From assembly GCA_027459665.1 (NCBI GenBank), contig DAIDHN010000010.1, positions 1 to 64,000 of the forward strand: a DNA stretch of 64,000 bases, given 5' to 3'. Source of the DNA: Chthonomonadaceae bacterium (GTDB lineage: Bacteria; Armatimonadota; Chthonomonadetes; Chthonomonadales; Chthonomonadaceae). Shown piece by piece: positions 54,768 through 64,000 of this stretch; position 1 is the first letter of the stretch, and every line of letters starts with the position of its first letter. The notes beneath the pieces were generated by a model. It had not been told where the DNA came from, ran no database searches, and saw only the letters and a program-made list of their open reading frames with translations. A program made the translations under genes and the position numbers.

Positions 54768-55694
54768 TTGGAAATTGTACCTGTGCGGTACCACAGCATG
54801 CTTATGGACAGTTTGAGGTGGGAGGGGTTTCCGTTTCGAAAAGGGGATATTGTGATCTGTACGCCTCCCAAATGCGGAACAACCTGGACACAGATGATAT
54901 GCGCACTGCTTATTTTTCAGACCCCCCAGCTGGAGAAACCGCTTTCAGACTACTCTCCCTGGCTGGATATGAAAATACGCAGCAAGGAAGAAGCGTGGGA
55001 GATGCTGGAGCAACAGGATAACCGACGCTTCATTAAAACCCATACTCCTCTTGACGGCCTTCCGCAGGATGAGAAAGTTTTTTACCTCTGTGTGGGACGA
55101 GACCCGCGGGATGCCTTTTTTTCACTTCAGAATCATGGCGCCAATTTGAATGAAGAAGTGTTTAAGCAGATATTGCAAGATCAAGCCGTTGATCAGCAGA
55201 ATGATCCGTATGCGGTTGAAGACTTGAGCCTGCTTTCGGCAGAGGAGAGATTCTGGAGATGGGTAGATGGAGACTGGCCGCTTGGGAGAGGGCCGTTTTC
55301 ACTTAAAAAAGTGCTGCACCATTATCAACTGGCATGGAACCGCCGCGACAGCCAGAACGTGATAAGCATGCATTATGCAGCTATGAAAGCCGATCTGGAG
55401 GGACAGATGCGCCAACTGGCAAGCCGTTTGGGTATTGAAGTGCCCGAAAGTGTATGGCCGCAACTGGTAGAAGCTGCACGGTTTGAGAGTATGAAAGAAC
55501 GAGCCTCACAGCTTGCACCAGATGCCAAAAAAGGCGCATGGAAAGAGGTTGACAATTTTTTTCACCGCGGCGGCGGCGGCTACTGGCGTGACTTGTTTTC
55601 AGAAAGCGACATGGAACGTTATATGCAACGTGCTTCCGTGCTTGCTTCCCCCGAAGTACTGAAGTGGGCGCATCAGAGCGCTGCCTCCCTGTAA
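54768..55694 (+). CDS. PAPS-dependent sulfotransferase
   Basis: A 308-residue cytosolic-type sulfotransferase of the SULT1 fold. The 5'-phosphosulfate loop CTPPKCGTTW (about residues 31-40), the KTHTPLDGLP motif, the 3'-phosphate motif VGRDPRDAFFSLQNHG and the C-terminal FFHRGGGGYWRDLFS (an RKGxxGDWK-type loop) are complete. It would transfer sulfate from PAPS to a hydroxyl or amine of a small molecule. The start is likely TTG 54768, because GGAGGA lies 7 bases upstream. The longer ATG frame at 54747 puts the ribosome site inside the gene. Confidence 0.88.
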   Translation: MEIVPVRYHSMLMDSLRWEGFPFRKGDIVICTPPKCGTTWTQMICALLIFQTPQLEKPLSDYSPWLDMKIRSKEEAWEMLEQQDNRRFIKTHTPLDGLPQDEKVFYLCVGRDPRDAFFSLQNHGANLNEEVFKQILQDQAVDQQNDPYAVEDLSLLSAEERFWRWVDGDWPLGRGPFSLKKVLHHYQLAWNRRDSQNVISMHYAAMKADLEGQMRQLASRLGIEVPESVWPQLVEAARFESMKERASQLAPDAKKGAWKEVDNFFHRGGGGYWRDLFSESDMERYMQRASVLASPEVLKWAHQSAASL

Positions 55695-55801
55695 TGCTGC
55701 AGTCTGGCATTCTGACTTGCCATACTGTCTGTTTGTACTGCTTATATTATACGCTCTTCTAACCGCATCTGATCTAAATTCACTGACGTTGGGAGTACCG
55801 T

Positions 55802-57076
55802 ATGAAATTTTTGCATGCCGCAGATCTTCATTTGGGCGCACCTTTTCGCTCTGTACAGGCTGCCTCGCCACAAATCGCAGTGATGCTGGCCAAGGCTGTT
55901 AGAACTGCAGTGGATCGCATGACTGATCTTGCACTGCGGGAATGTGTGGATTTTGTAGTTATCTGCGGCGATATTTTTCACTCTGACGAGACCATGCAGG
56001 CGTCGCAAATACATTTCCGCGAGAATATGGGCAAGCTCAACTCGGCAGAAATACCAGTCTATCTAATCTGCGGCAACCATGATCCACTAATGCCGGGCAG
56101 CAAACGCATTTCTCTACCGGCAAATTGTCACCTGTTTCCTGCTGATACGGCAAGATGCTGTAGAGTAGTGAAAAACGGTGAAATCCTCGCTGAAATTGCA
56201 GGAATAAGCTACCGTGCAAAAAACGTAGGCGAGAACCTCGCACTCCACTATCCTTCCCCCTCAGCAGACTGTTTCAGCATAGCACTGCTGCACGGCAATC
56301 TGACAGGCAGTAGAGAACCGCATGAGAACTATGCTCCTTTTTCCCTGGACGACCTTGCCTCAAAAGGCTACCATTACTGGGCGCTTGGGCATATTCACAA
56401 GCCTCAGCAGCATAAACTAAAAAACGGTATAGCAGTATATCCCGGATCAATACAGGGGCTTGACCCAACAGAAACTGGTGAACATGGCTGCATGCTGGTT
56501 GAAACCGACCAGAAGGGCATTGCTGATGTGCAGTTTCACCCCCTTTGCCCTGTTCAGTGGGAACAGCACAGGCTTACCTCAAAAGAGACAGATCGGCTGC
56601 AGATAACAGACCTGTTAGACACCCTGTATGAGACAGTTCAGATGTACAAAGAGAAAGCAGAAGAGAGCCGCCGCTCTATTGCGCTGCGCATACAGCTGGA
56701 TGGCCGCACACCGCTGTATCATGAAACATTGAGCGAGGGCTTTCGCAAGGAGGTGCTGAATAACCTGCAGGAAAGTGAACCGCATGAACCCTTTGTGTGG
56801 GTGGAGCAGATTGAATGGAATCTTCGCCCCGATATTGATTTGCAGGCTATGGAAACCGACCCCTCCTATACTGGAGAAGTAGCTAGGCAGAGCCTGCTTG
56901 CATTAAGTTCACCTGAATTGCTGGGCAGCCTGTTTGGCAAGGAGAATGCGGGAGTGATATGGGATGGAATGCCCTGGTGGCTGCAGAAAGAGTTTGCGGA
57001 TACAGAGAGCCAAAAGCGTCTGCTGGAGAAAGCACGCGATATGGCGCTGGATATGCTGCTAGCCGAGGAGAACTGA
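55802..57076 (+). CDS. yhaO: YhaO-type (SbcD-like) nuclease subunit
   Basis: A 424-residue metallophosphoesterase-type nuclease of the YhaO/SbcD/Mre11 group. Motifs are AADLHLG (Asp8, His10), CGDIFH (56-60), CGNHDPLMPGS (Asn92, His93), LLHGNLTG and GHIHKP. It would form a complex with YhaN (next gene) to process DNA ends or hairpins. The next gene starts one base after its stop. The C-terminal part is helical and resembles the YhaN-interacting region. Confidence 0.92.
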   Translation: MKFLHAADLHLGAPFRSVQAASPQIAVMLAKAVRTAVDRMTDLALRECVDFVVICGDIFHSDETMQASQIHFRENMGKLNSAEIPVYLICGNHDPLMPGSKRISLPANCHLFPADTARCCRVVKNGEILAEIAGISYRAKNVGENLALHYPSPSADCFSIALLHGNLTGSREPHENYAPFSLDDLASKGYHYWALGHIHKPQQHKLKNGIAVYPGSIQGLDPTETGEHGCMLVETDQKGIADVQFHPLCPVQWEQHRLTSKETDRLQITDLLDTLYETVQMYKEKAEESRRSIALRIQLDGRTPLYHETLSEGFRKEVLNNLQESEPHEPFVWVEQIEWNLRPDIDLQAMETDPSYTGEVARQSLLALSSPELLGSLFGKENAGVIWDGMPWWLQKEFADTESQKRLLEKARDMALDMLLAEEN

Positions 57077-57077
57077 T

Positions 57078-60000
57078 ATGCAGATAGATGAACTGAACAT
57101 TGAAGGGTTTGGCGTGCTGGAAAATACTAATCTGTACAGCATTGGCGCAGGTTTAGTGATTGTTTATGGGTTAAATGGAAGCGGCAAGACCACCCTGCAA
57201 AGCTTTTTGCAATCGCTGCTTTTTTCAGCACGCAAACAGAGAAGCAACCCTGAATATCAGCCGCATTCGGGGGGACAGCACAAAGGTACTGTTCGCCTGC
57301 GCACCCGTCTGGGTGCTGCATATGAATTGAGAGGCAATTTTTCTGCTGCAGCCACACAGGACAAAGTTAAACTGATTCCCCTGCATGGTGCACAGCAAAT
57401 TGACCGTGAGTACCTGGTTGCTCATGCCGGCAGGGAACTGTTTACAAGTGTTTTCTCCATAGGGCTGCATGAACTACAGAACGAGAACATGCTGCAGCAG
57501 AAAGAGATAAAAGATTTGATGGGGGGCCTTACAGGCAGAGGCGTATCTCAAACCCAGAAAAAGCTGCGCGCCGAGGCTGAGAACCTGTATAAGAAAAAAG
57601 GCCGGGAACCTCTGTTGAACAAGCAGGCAAAAGAATGGAAGGTGATGGAAGAGAAGCGCGGCGCCCTGATTCGCAGCCAGGAAGACTGTGCAGTTCTTGA
57701 GCAGAAGTTGAGTGAAATTGAGCAGCGAATACGGTCAAGTGAAGTATTGCTGGAAGCCGCAAGAGAAGAAAACTCGCACCTGTTGAATCTGGAAAAAGCA
57801 TGGGTGATTTGGCCAGAGTACCGTTTGCTGAGGCTAGAGATAAAGGAGGCTGGAATCTTGCTGGCGGATTTTCCTGAAAACGCAGCAGCCACACTGGAAA
57901 ATAAACTGGAGGCATTGAAGCAGTGCCATCTGAAGCTGGCAGAAGCAGAAGAGGAATTGAAGCAGCAGGTAGCAAGAGTAGAGAACATAAATGAAGACAT
58001 TTCTGCGCTGCAGGCAGCGCCACTGATTGATGAGATGAACAGGAGCATTGAAAACTTCCTGCGCATTGCTCAGGAAGAACGTGAGTGCAACGAGAAACTG
58101 GCTGACGAGAAATCAAAAGCAGAGAACGCATTGCGGCAGATGCTTCGATGGGAGGGATGGACAAGGGAGCGTATAACCTCTTTTGCCTTGAGCAAGGATC
58201 AGGAAGTGCAGGGGAGAAAATTTGCTGAAGCTCTGTTAAAGGCAAGTGCCGCACTTGAACAGCATGCTGGAGAAACAGGGCAGATTACCTCGCCAGTACA
58301 GTTAGAAGCACAGAGTACGCTGAGAAGCGCAATCTCAGAGCTGCAGGCGCGTATGGTTGAGCTGCAGCAGCAGTTTTCGAAGAGGGAAGCTGCTGTGACG
58401 TACAGCGAACTGGATAAGGCTCTGCGCCCACTGCAGCAGCAGAGCAGTCTGGTTGAAAACAGACTGGATGAGCAGAAACGCCTGCGTAGTGAACTGGCAG
58501 CTATTCGTAGTGAACTGGCAAAACTGCCATCCTCTGCAGCGGAGCAAGTATCCTGGCATGAGGGACAGGAACGGGAAGCGGATCGGCTGGATGCTGCCTT
58601 GCTAAATGCAACCGAGAGGTATGAAGAGGCCGGGGATCAGGTTTTGCAGTGCCGACGTGCCGTGGAACAGAAGCAGGCTGAATTGGCAGAGCTTGAGCAG
58701 GCAGAGGCAGAAAAACCGCTTTCCAATGTGAAAACACTCTCAAATCGTGCTGATCAAATTGCTGAAGCACTTGTACAGGTAAAGCACAGAGATGTACTAC
58801 GCAACAGACTGAACGAACTGAAAGGGATTGAAAACTCGACGGGGGATGGCAAAAAAACAGCTCGCATGCAGTTGCCTGCCGGAATTGTACTTGCTTTGTT
58901 GGGGGCGATTGTAGCGTTTGCACTGCACAGCACCATGTTGTTTTTGTTGCTGGGCATATTGCTGGCACTGGCGGGAGCTGCGTTGACGGCATTGTCTGTT
59001 AGAAGCTCTCAGACTGCCAATACCATGGCGCCGACAGCCCAGACACTGCAGAACGTGCAGCAGGAACTGGAGGCCGTAAACAAGACCTGCATGAACATGC
59101 AACAAGCTTTGCAGATTGAGCTGACCCTGGCTGAATTGCAGGAAGAAAGTGAGCGTTTGCGGGCCGAACGAGATAAGCTGCTAGAGGCTGGCGATGGTCT
59201 GAGCCAGGTAAAGATACTTCAACTTAAGCAGAACGATTTGAAAGAACAGGAGAAGATCGCCCAGCAGAAACTGGAAGAGTGCAAGCTAAAAATGCAGGCC
59301 GCTCAAAAAAACTGGCACACTCTGATGAAGAACATCGGGTTGCAGGAAACCGCCAGCCTGAATGATGCGCTGAGATGTTTGCAGCAGAAGAAAAGAGAAT
59401 CTGAACTGTGTCAGAAGGAAAAACAGATTGAGAGCAGAGCAAGAGAAATAGAAGAGAAGCTGGAAGCCTGCCGTTTGAAAGTGAAGGAAGCTGCAAACCT
59501 GCTGAACAAAGAACTGCCTGCCGCTGAACATCTTTTGGAGTTTGTGGCAGAGTGCAATCAGTTTCTGGAAGAACTGGGAAGTGCGGAAAAGCATGAAGAA
59601 GATTTGCGGCAGCAGTACAAGCAGTATGAGACAGAGATGAACGGGAAGCAGGAGCAGCTAAAGATACTGGAAGAAACATTTCATAAAGAAGGTCTGCAAC
59701 AGGAAGAAGCCCTGCGCCGGCAGGAGGAAGCGAAAACTTCATGGCAGAGCTGGTTGAAAAACCTGGGCCTGCCGGGGGGATGGATGCCTGATGAGGCGCT
59801 GGAGTTTGTGGATCTGTATCATGCTGCCCAAAGTTGCTTACAGCAGGTGGAATCTGCTGCTGCCCGATGCACGAAACTGCATATACAGCTGCAGGAGATG
59901 GCAGACAAGGCAGACAGAGTTGCCTTGCTGCTGGAGGATCAGCCAGGCGGCGTTACAGGCTTTAAGGAGGCTGTAATACGCTGCAGCGAGCGCTTACAAA

Positions 60001-60971
60001 ATGCCAGAAATGCTGAACAAATAAAGCAGTCGATACAGGAGAGCATAGGAATCGGTATGCGAAAATGTGAGGAATACAAGCGCAAAATTACTGATGCCGA
60101 ACAAGAGAAGCAGAAACTGCTGCATCTGTATGGCGTAGAAACAGTTGAGCAGCTGAACCAGAAAGTAGAACTGCTCAGAGAGATGCAGGGAAACAAAGAG
60201 AGGCTGCGCACTCTGCAGATACAACTGGAGGGGTATTCTGCTCCCGGAAAAGATGTGGAGCTTCTGATAGAGGAACTGGAGCTGCTGAATTCCATCACAA
60301 TACAACAGAAGCTGGAAAACAACCGCAGTAAAATTGAGCATCAGAAAGCAGAGATTGGCAGACTGCAGAGTGAAAAGGGCAGTGTTGCCCAAAAACTGGA
60401 GGATATTGCACTAGACCTGAGGATGGAGACGCTGCAGCAGGAGGAAGAGAATCTGGCTGCAAGCATGCGTCAGCTTACAGAACAGTGGCTCACATACAAA
60501 CTGGCCGAATTACTGATGGAAGAAGCGCGCAAAGAGTATGAAAAAAAGCAGCCGCAGGTGATGCGCCATGCCAGCAGTTTTTTGAATACCATGACCTGTG
60601 GTGAATATACTGAACTGCGCTCTGTGCTGAATCAGGAAACCCCGCTGATTATAGACAGAAATGGAAGGCCAAAACAGATGCCCGGCAACCGCGCGCTGCA
60701 GGATGTTGTGTACCTTGCCCTTCGCATGGCTATGATTAGACAGTGGAACGAAGAGCATGAACCACTGCCGGTAATACTGGATGATGTACTGGTAAATTGC
60801 GACAAAGAAATGCAGCACGGCGCTGCATCTGCAGTGGCGGAACTGGCAAAAACCTGCCAGCTATTCTATCTTACCTGCCATGCTGAAACAGAACAGCTGC
60901 TGAGGAAACATGCACCTGACTGCGATTATGTGCTTTTGGAAAACGGAAAGCTGAAGCGTTCGGCGACATAG
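57078..60971 (+). CDS. yhaN: YhaN-type (SbcC-like) coiled-coil ATPase
   Basis: A 1297-residue SMC/Rad50-like protein. Walker A GLNGSGKTT is at about residues 31-39, followed by a long Glu/Gln/Lys-rich coiled coil. The coil is interrupted near residues 598-640 by two hydrophobic helices (AGIVLALLGAIVAFALHS and FLLLGILLALAGAALTAL), which is typical of YhaN and would anchor it to the membrane. Walker B LPVILDDVLVNCD is at about 1230-1242 and the C-terminal domain has YLALRMAMIRQ. It shares an operon with yhaO, with AGGAG inside the yhaO end. The reading frame is intact. Confidence 0.93.
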   Translation: MQIDELNIEGFGVLENTNLYSIGAGLVIVYGLNGSGKTTLQSFLQSLLFSARKQRSNPEYQPHSGGQHKGTVRLRTRLGAAYELRGNFSAAATQDKVKLIPLHGAQQIDREYLVAHAGRELFTSVFSIGLHELQNENMLQQKEIKDLMGGLTGRGVSQTQKKLRAEAENLYKKKGREPLLNKQAKEWKVMEEKRGALIRSQEDCAVLEQKLSEIEQRIRSSEVLLEAAREENSHLLNLEKAWVIWPEYRLLRLEIKEAGILLADFPENAAATLENKLEALKQCHLKLAEAEEELKQQVARVENINEDISALQAAPLIDEMNRSIENFLRIAQEERECNEKLADEKSKAENALRQMLRWEGWTRERITSFALSKDQEVQGRKFAEALLKASAALEQHAGETGQITSPVQLEAQSTLRSAISELQARMVELQQQFSKREAAVTYSELDKALRPLQQQSSLVENRLDEQKRLRSELAAIRSELAKLPSSAAEQVSWHEGQEREADRLDAALLNATERYEEAGDQVLQCRRAVEQKQAELAELEQAEAEKPLSNVKTLSNRADQIAEALVQVKHRDVLRNRLNELKGIENSTGDGKKTARMQLPAGIVLALLGAIVAFALHSTMLFLLLGILLALAGAALTALSVRSSQTANTMAPTAQTLQNVQQELEAVNKTCMNMQQALQIELTLAELQEESERLRAERDKLLEAGDGLSQVKILQLKQNDLKEQEKIAQQKLEECKLKMQAAQKNWHTLMKNIGLQETASLNDALRCLQQKKRESELCQKEKQIESRAREIEEKLEACRLKVKEAANLLNKELPAAEHLLEFVAECNQFLEELGSAEKHEEDLRQQYKQYETEMNGKQEQLKILEETFHKEGLQQEEALRRQEEAKTSWQSWLKNLGLPGGWMPDEALEFVDLYHAAQSCLQQVESAAARCTKLHIQLQEMADKADRVALLLEDQPGGVTGFKEAVIRCSERLQNARNAEQIKQSIQESIGIGMRKCEEYKRKITDAEQEKQKLLHLYGVETVEQLNQKVELLREMQGNKERLRTLQIQLEGYSAPGKDVELLIEELELLNSITIQQKLENNRSKIEHQKAEIGRLQSEKGSVAQKLEDIALDLRMETLQQEEENLAASMRQLTEQWLTYKLAELLMEEARKEYEKKQPQVMRHASSFLNTMTCGEYTELRSVLNQETPLIIDRNGRPKQMPGNRALQDVVYLALRMAMIRQWNEEHEPLPVILDDVLVNCDKEMQHGAASAVAELAKTCQLFYLTCHAETEQLLRKHAPDCDYVLLENGKLKRSAT

Positions 60972-61019
60972 GGAAAAGTCTGCACGTGTGACAAACACTT
61001 CAGCCGCCGCAAGCATGGG

Positions 61020-62786
61020 TTATGGTATTTGTACTGTGAGCGTGTTTCCCGGCTGTTTTAGAACCGCCTTTTGTGTAATGGCACCGCTGCTGCTGTCTAC
61101 ATGCACCAGATAATCTCCCAGATAGCCTTTTACGCTGCATTCGCCTTTTGCACTGGTGTGCAGTGTTGCATCTGTCCACCACTTATCAAAGACAAGGTGC
61201 AGCCACTCTTTGCCGGCAGGTTTCAGGCTCCAGTCAGTGCGCCAGAGAGCAGCCTGCGGCCGCCAGTGTGCTTTTTGCCAGAACCCCCACATAATGATGC
61301 CTTCTACATCCGGCTGGCTGAATGCAGCAGTCATAAAGTCGCGCAGGTAATTTGCCTGCAGCTGTTCACTGGGAACGGTGATATCCATCTCGGTTACTTC
61401 CAGAGGAAGACCCAGAGCTGCGAAACGGTTGAGTATTTTCAGCGCGAGTGAGGGAGGTGTGAGGTCTGTGTCAAAATGGCACTGTATTCCAATCCCCTGT
61501 ACAGGCGCACCCTGTGCCAGCAGAGATTGTATGAGCGAGTAGTAGGCGTTTTGCGACTCCGTATCCTTGCCGCCTGCCGCTACAATACTGTAGTCGTTGA
61601 TGAAGAGGCGGGAACTGGGATCTGTTTGGTGAGCCAGTTTGTACCAGTGTGCCACAATATCAGGTGGAAGCAGTTTGATTATGTTTTGGTTGTGCACTAC
61701 TTCATTTGCTACATCCCATTCCACACACTGGCCGCGGGTGGCATCCAGCTCCTGGACGATGTGCTGATTGATGGCTTTGTTGAGTGCAGCAGGGTCGTTT
61801 TTGAGAGCCGCAATGTTTTGAGGCAGGTATACCGATGCCGGCCAGACGAGGTTGTGCCCGCGAATCTGGATGTGGTTCCTGTGCAGCCATGCCATGCCGT
61901 TCAAAGCCATCTGTGGGTCTTGCTGCCATTCAGGCCATTTCAGATCATTTTCCAGTACCACGCGGTTGAAGTATTTCTTTACAATGTGCTGGTACTGTTT
62001 GTCATTTGGAGTGTTTCCCAGCAGGCGCGATGCATCTACAGCTGACCCAAATGCAAACGCATGCCTGGTCATTTCTATGTGAACCAGTGCATTTTTGACC
62101 GGCTTGCCCTCTGCATTTATCACCCTGATGGTGAATGGCGCCATTCGATACTTTTCGATTCGTTGCTGTGCCGCTTTGCGCCAAGACGCAGTGAGGCTTT
62201 CTCCCTGGTAGGTAATGGGTGTGACCGGAAGTGCCCGGAGTGAAATTTTTGATCCGTAATCTACAACTGAAATGTCTGCAATTTCGACTGTTTGGGTTTG
62301 AAACCCAAGACGGAAGTTGATCTGCGCTCCTCCTGGTGCGAACGACATGTTTGCCCTGAAGGGTACATAAATGGTCTGCCATTTCGGTGTGACCTGCAGG
62401 TTCATCACTACCGACTGCTGGTAAGGCGGTCCTGCCTGCTCAAAGACGAAAGCAGTTTGTGCGCTCACGCCTCCTTCTGAACGGATATGAAACTTCCCCA
62501 GGATTACATCACCTCTCTGCACGGGAGCAGTGATGCGGGCGCTGATTTGAGCGAGCCATGGAGTCTGAGGTTTAGTGAGAGTTTTAGCCTGGAGAGCATA
62601 GTGAGCGGCGAAGCCGTCTGCGGTTACCTGACGCACCTGCAGGGTGGAGGGGGGACCGGATGCATTGAATGCAGTGAGAGGGTTTGCAGGCAGCAGTGAT
62701 GTGCCTGGCGGAAGCGGGTGCCCCTGTGCAAGAGCAGCACTTTCACTGATTATAAGCAGGGCAGTGAGCAGGCGTAATGGTTTCAA
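61020..62786 (-). CDS. Secreted GH10 endo-1,4-beta-xylanase
   Basis: A 588-residue exported xylanase. After a signal peptide (LKPLRLLTALLIISESAALA), a beta-sandwich region (about 40-200, CBM-like) precedes the GH10 barrel. The acid/base Glu362 is in WDVANEVV, the nucleophile Glu466 in LEVTEMD, and GHNLVWPASVYLPQ matches the family. The C-terminal 70 residues form a short extra domain. The frame extends to 62873, but that would overlap the oxidoreductase; TTG 62786 gives a perfect signal peptide with GGAG 11 bases upstream. It converges on yhaN with a 47-base gap. Confidence 0.92.
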   Translation of the reverse strand: MKPLRLLTALLIISESAALAQGHPLPPGTSLLPANPLTAFNASGPPSTLQVRQVTADGFAAHYALQAKTLTKPQTPWLAQISARITAPVQRGDVILGKFHIRSEGGVSAQTAFVFEQAGPPYQQSVVMNLQVTPKWQTIYVPFRANMSFAPGGAQINFRLGFQTQTVEIADISVVDYGSKISLRALPVTPITYQGESLTASWRKAAQQRIEKYRMAPFTIRVINAEGKPVKNALVHIEMTRHAFAFGSAVDASRLLGNTPNDKQYQHIVKKYFNRVVLENDLKWPEWQQDPQMALNGMAWLHRNHIQIRGHNLVWPASVYLPQNIAALKNDPAALNKAINQHIVQELDATRGQCVEWDVANEVVHNQNIIKLLPPDIVAHWYKLAHQTDPSSRLFINDYSIVAAGGKDTESQNAYYSLIQSLLAQGAPVQGIGIQCHFDTDLTPPSLALKILNRFAALGLPLEVTEMDITVPSEQLQANYLRDFMTAAFSQPDVEGIIMWGFWQKAHWRPQAALWRTDWSLKPAGKEWLHLVFDKWWTDATLHTSAKGECSVKGYLGDYLVHVDSSSGAITQKAVLKQPGNTLTVQIP

Positions 62787-62805
62787 GAAAGAATGATCTC
62801 CATAA

Positions 62806-64000
62806 TTAGTTGTGAAGGTCGTTTTGCACATCCTGCCAGACTCCGTTCTTCCCGGCAGACTGCAGACAGGCATCCATAATGCGTTGAACGGCGAGGCCGT
62901 CTTGTAAGGTAGGAGACTGGGTGAGGAGAGGTTTGCCTTCTTCTAGACGGGCAATGTTTTGCACAAAATCGAACAGACTGTGAATGTGAAAATTGATCCA
63001 GCCGACACTGTTTTTTGTTGCTCCCAGTGCATAGGGAGAGGGATAGCGGGTAACGCATTCGAGGCGTGTAAATCCCCTGTCGCCCCCCAGAGGCGCTTCT
63101 GGGAGAGTAGCGTGGTAGACATCCAGCCAGTTGGGGTCCATCAGGTTGAATCGCATCGCCCCCTCTGTGCCATGAATCTCCAGCCTCAGCTCATCCTGCG
63201 TACCAGTGGCCATGCGCGATGCCTCCAGGGTTCCCATTGCTCCCCCCTGCAGTTTGGCTTGTACCAGTGCAATATCATCTACATCTACCGGCAGTGGTTC
63301 TCCTGTTGCGGGATGCGGTCGTTGTGCGACTATGGTTTGAAGAGATGCCGCAACGCTCTGCCATTCTCCAGCCGCCTGCAGCGGCAGGCTGGGACCGGTG
63401 AGGTATCGAACCAGGTCGATAGCATGCGACCCCAGATCGGCCAGCGCTCCCCCTCCACTGAGCGCCTTGCTGAGCCGCCATGAGTGCGGCCTGTCTGGGT
63501 TGACATAGCCGGCATGCAGATATGCAGCGCGAAAGCCCAGCAGTTTGCCAGGGAAGCCGCCTTCCGCCAGTTCTCTTGCACGCATCATGGCAGGTACAAA
63601 ACGGTTGTGAAACGTCATCTGATGCACTGTTGGAGTGGTGGTAGAAAGGGAGGCAAGTGTTTCTGCTTCTGCAGAGTTGAGGGCAAGCGGCTTTTCGCAG
63701 TAGATATGCTTTTTTGCATTCAGAGCGGCACGCACCGCTTCAAAGTGCTGTGCGTTTGGGGTGCATATATGTACTATATCTATATCTGGATGTGAAATCA
63801 GCTCATCAATGCTGCAAGTGTGAAAATTGAATCCTGCCTGCCGGCAGGCGCGTTCACCGCTTTGTGAAGAACTGGTGCATACACCTATCAGGTGTGTGCG
63901 CAGAGGGAGAGGATGGTAAAACAGAGGCAGTGAGAGGTGTGCGTGAGCATGCACTCTGCCGATGAAGCCAAACCCTACCATGCCTACTCCCAGTGTACGC
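62806..64000 (-). CDS. Gfo/Idh/MocA-family oxidoreductase, start off the window
   Basis: The visible 397 residues form an NAD(P)-dependent sugar oxidoreductase: MVGFGFIGRVHAHAH (Rossmann start), PDIDIVHICTPNAQHFE, IYCEKPLALN (substrate-binding EKP) and GGGALADLGSHAIDLV. Reading upstream of the ATG at 63979-63981 gives RTLGVG preceded by a codon ending in G, so the true start codon probably lies just 2 bases beyond the window. The GH10 gene begins 19 bases after its stop, so the two are likely co-transcribed; the enzyme may act on sugars released by the xylanase. Confidence 0.93.
   Translation of the reverse strand, partial: RTLGVGMVGFGFIGRVHAHAHLSLPLFYHPLPLRTHLIGVCTSSSQSGERACRQAGFNFHTCSIDELISHPDIDIVHICTPNAQHFEAVRAALNAKKHIYCEKPLALNSAEAETLASLSTTTPTVHQMTFHNRFVPAMMRARELAEGGFPGKLLGFRAAYLHAGYVNPDRPHSWRLSKALSGGGALADLGSHAIDLVRYLTGPSLPLQAAGEWQSVAASLQTIVAQRPHPATGEPLPVDVDDIALVQAKLQGGAMGTLEASRMATGTQDELRLEIHGTEGAMRFNLMDPNWLDVYHATLPEAPLGGDRGFTRLECVTRYPSPYALGATKNSVGWINFHIHSLFDFVQNIARLEEGKPLLTQSPTLQDGLAVQRIMDACLQSAGKNGVWQDVQNDLHN

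Noticed and set aside
57529-58254. Minus-strand frame of 241 codons within yhaN
   Set aside because: Coiled-coil codon use leaves open antisense frames; composition (Leu/Ser/Pro rich) is not protein-like and no signals are present.

Overview
This window is a gene-dense chromosomal segment of about 50% GC from a free-living, diderm-type heterotrophic bacterium specialised in plant and microbial polysaccharides. Clues are a lipid II flippase, lipoprotein and Tat/Sec secretion signals, and many glycoside hydrolases (GH10, two GH29, GH20, GH74, GH172 and probable DUF4185 and GxGYxYP enzymes). Other clues are DUF1800, many TTG/GTG starts and the absence of SusC/D-like or TonB-dependent transport genes. 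This combination makes me suspect an Armatimonadota (Chthonomonas-like) genome or a relative. That is inference; no rRNA gene is present to settle it.

Layout. 1-5.2 kb: the end of a large secreted protein, NAD-dependent DNA ligase (ligA), an IS1-type transposase remnant and a secreted MetA-like beta-barrel candidate. 5.3-10 kb (+ strand): ACR3 arsenite efflux, a phosphoesterase, moeA and a phosphopantetheinyl transferase. 10-19.2 kb (- strand): gluconate-type kinase and the hopanoid-modifying radical SAM enzyme HpnJ, a sugar ABC ATPase with a pilin-like membrane protein, a 1003-residue TPR protein and a matrixin-like lipoprotein protease. 19.3-21.1 kb: murJ (+). 21.1-28.8 kb (- strand): a tightly packed run mnmA-cdd-DUF948-like-ytxH-AI-2E-type permease, then tdh-type dehydrogenase, GH172 and an ABC exporter.

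29-40 kb: secreted GH29 fucosidase (-); a three-gene operon of a nicotinate phosphoribosyltransferase homologue, an unrecognised protein and a ComB-type phosphatase (+); a ribose-type ABC permease (-) with a near-consensus promoter; secreted GH20 (+); secreted GH74 (-) and rpiA (+). 40-51.5 kb: wecB and a LacI regulator (-), a DUF4185 protein (+), then a five-gene minus-strand run GH29 - xylulokinase - GxGYxYP protein - PpiC-type isomerase - GDPD. 51.7-61 kb (+): membrane protein plus DUF1800, a sugar-isomerase-like TIM barrel, a PAPS sulfotransferase, and the YhaO/YhaN (SbcDC-like) nuclease pair. 61-64 kb (-): Gfo/Idh oxidoreductase followed by GH10 xylanase.

How it fits together: secreted enzymes (GH10, GH74, GH20, GH29, GH172) release xylose, xyloglucan pieces, N-acetylglucosamine, fucose and furanosides. 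A CUT2-type ABC importer split over two loci, sugar kinases (gluconate- and xylulose-type), RpiA, Gfo/Idh and TIM-barrel isomerases would take the sugars inward. Housekeeping genes (ligA, murJ, mnmA, rpiA, moeA) are interspersed. I found no tRNA, rRNA, CRISPR array, prophage or intact insertion sequence.
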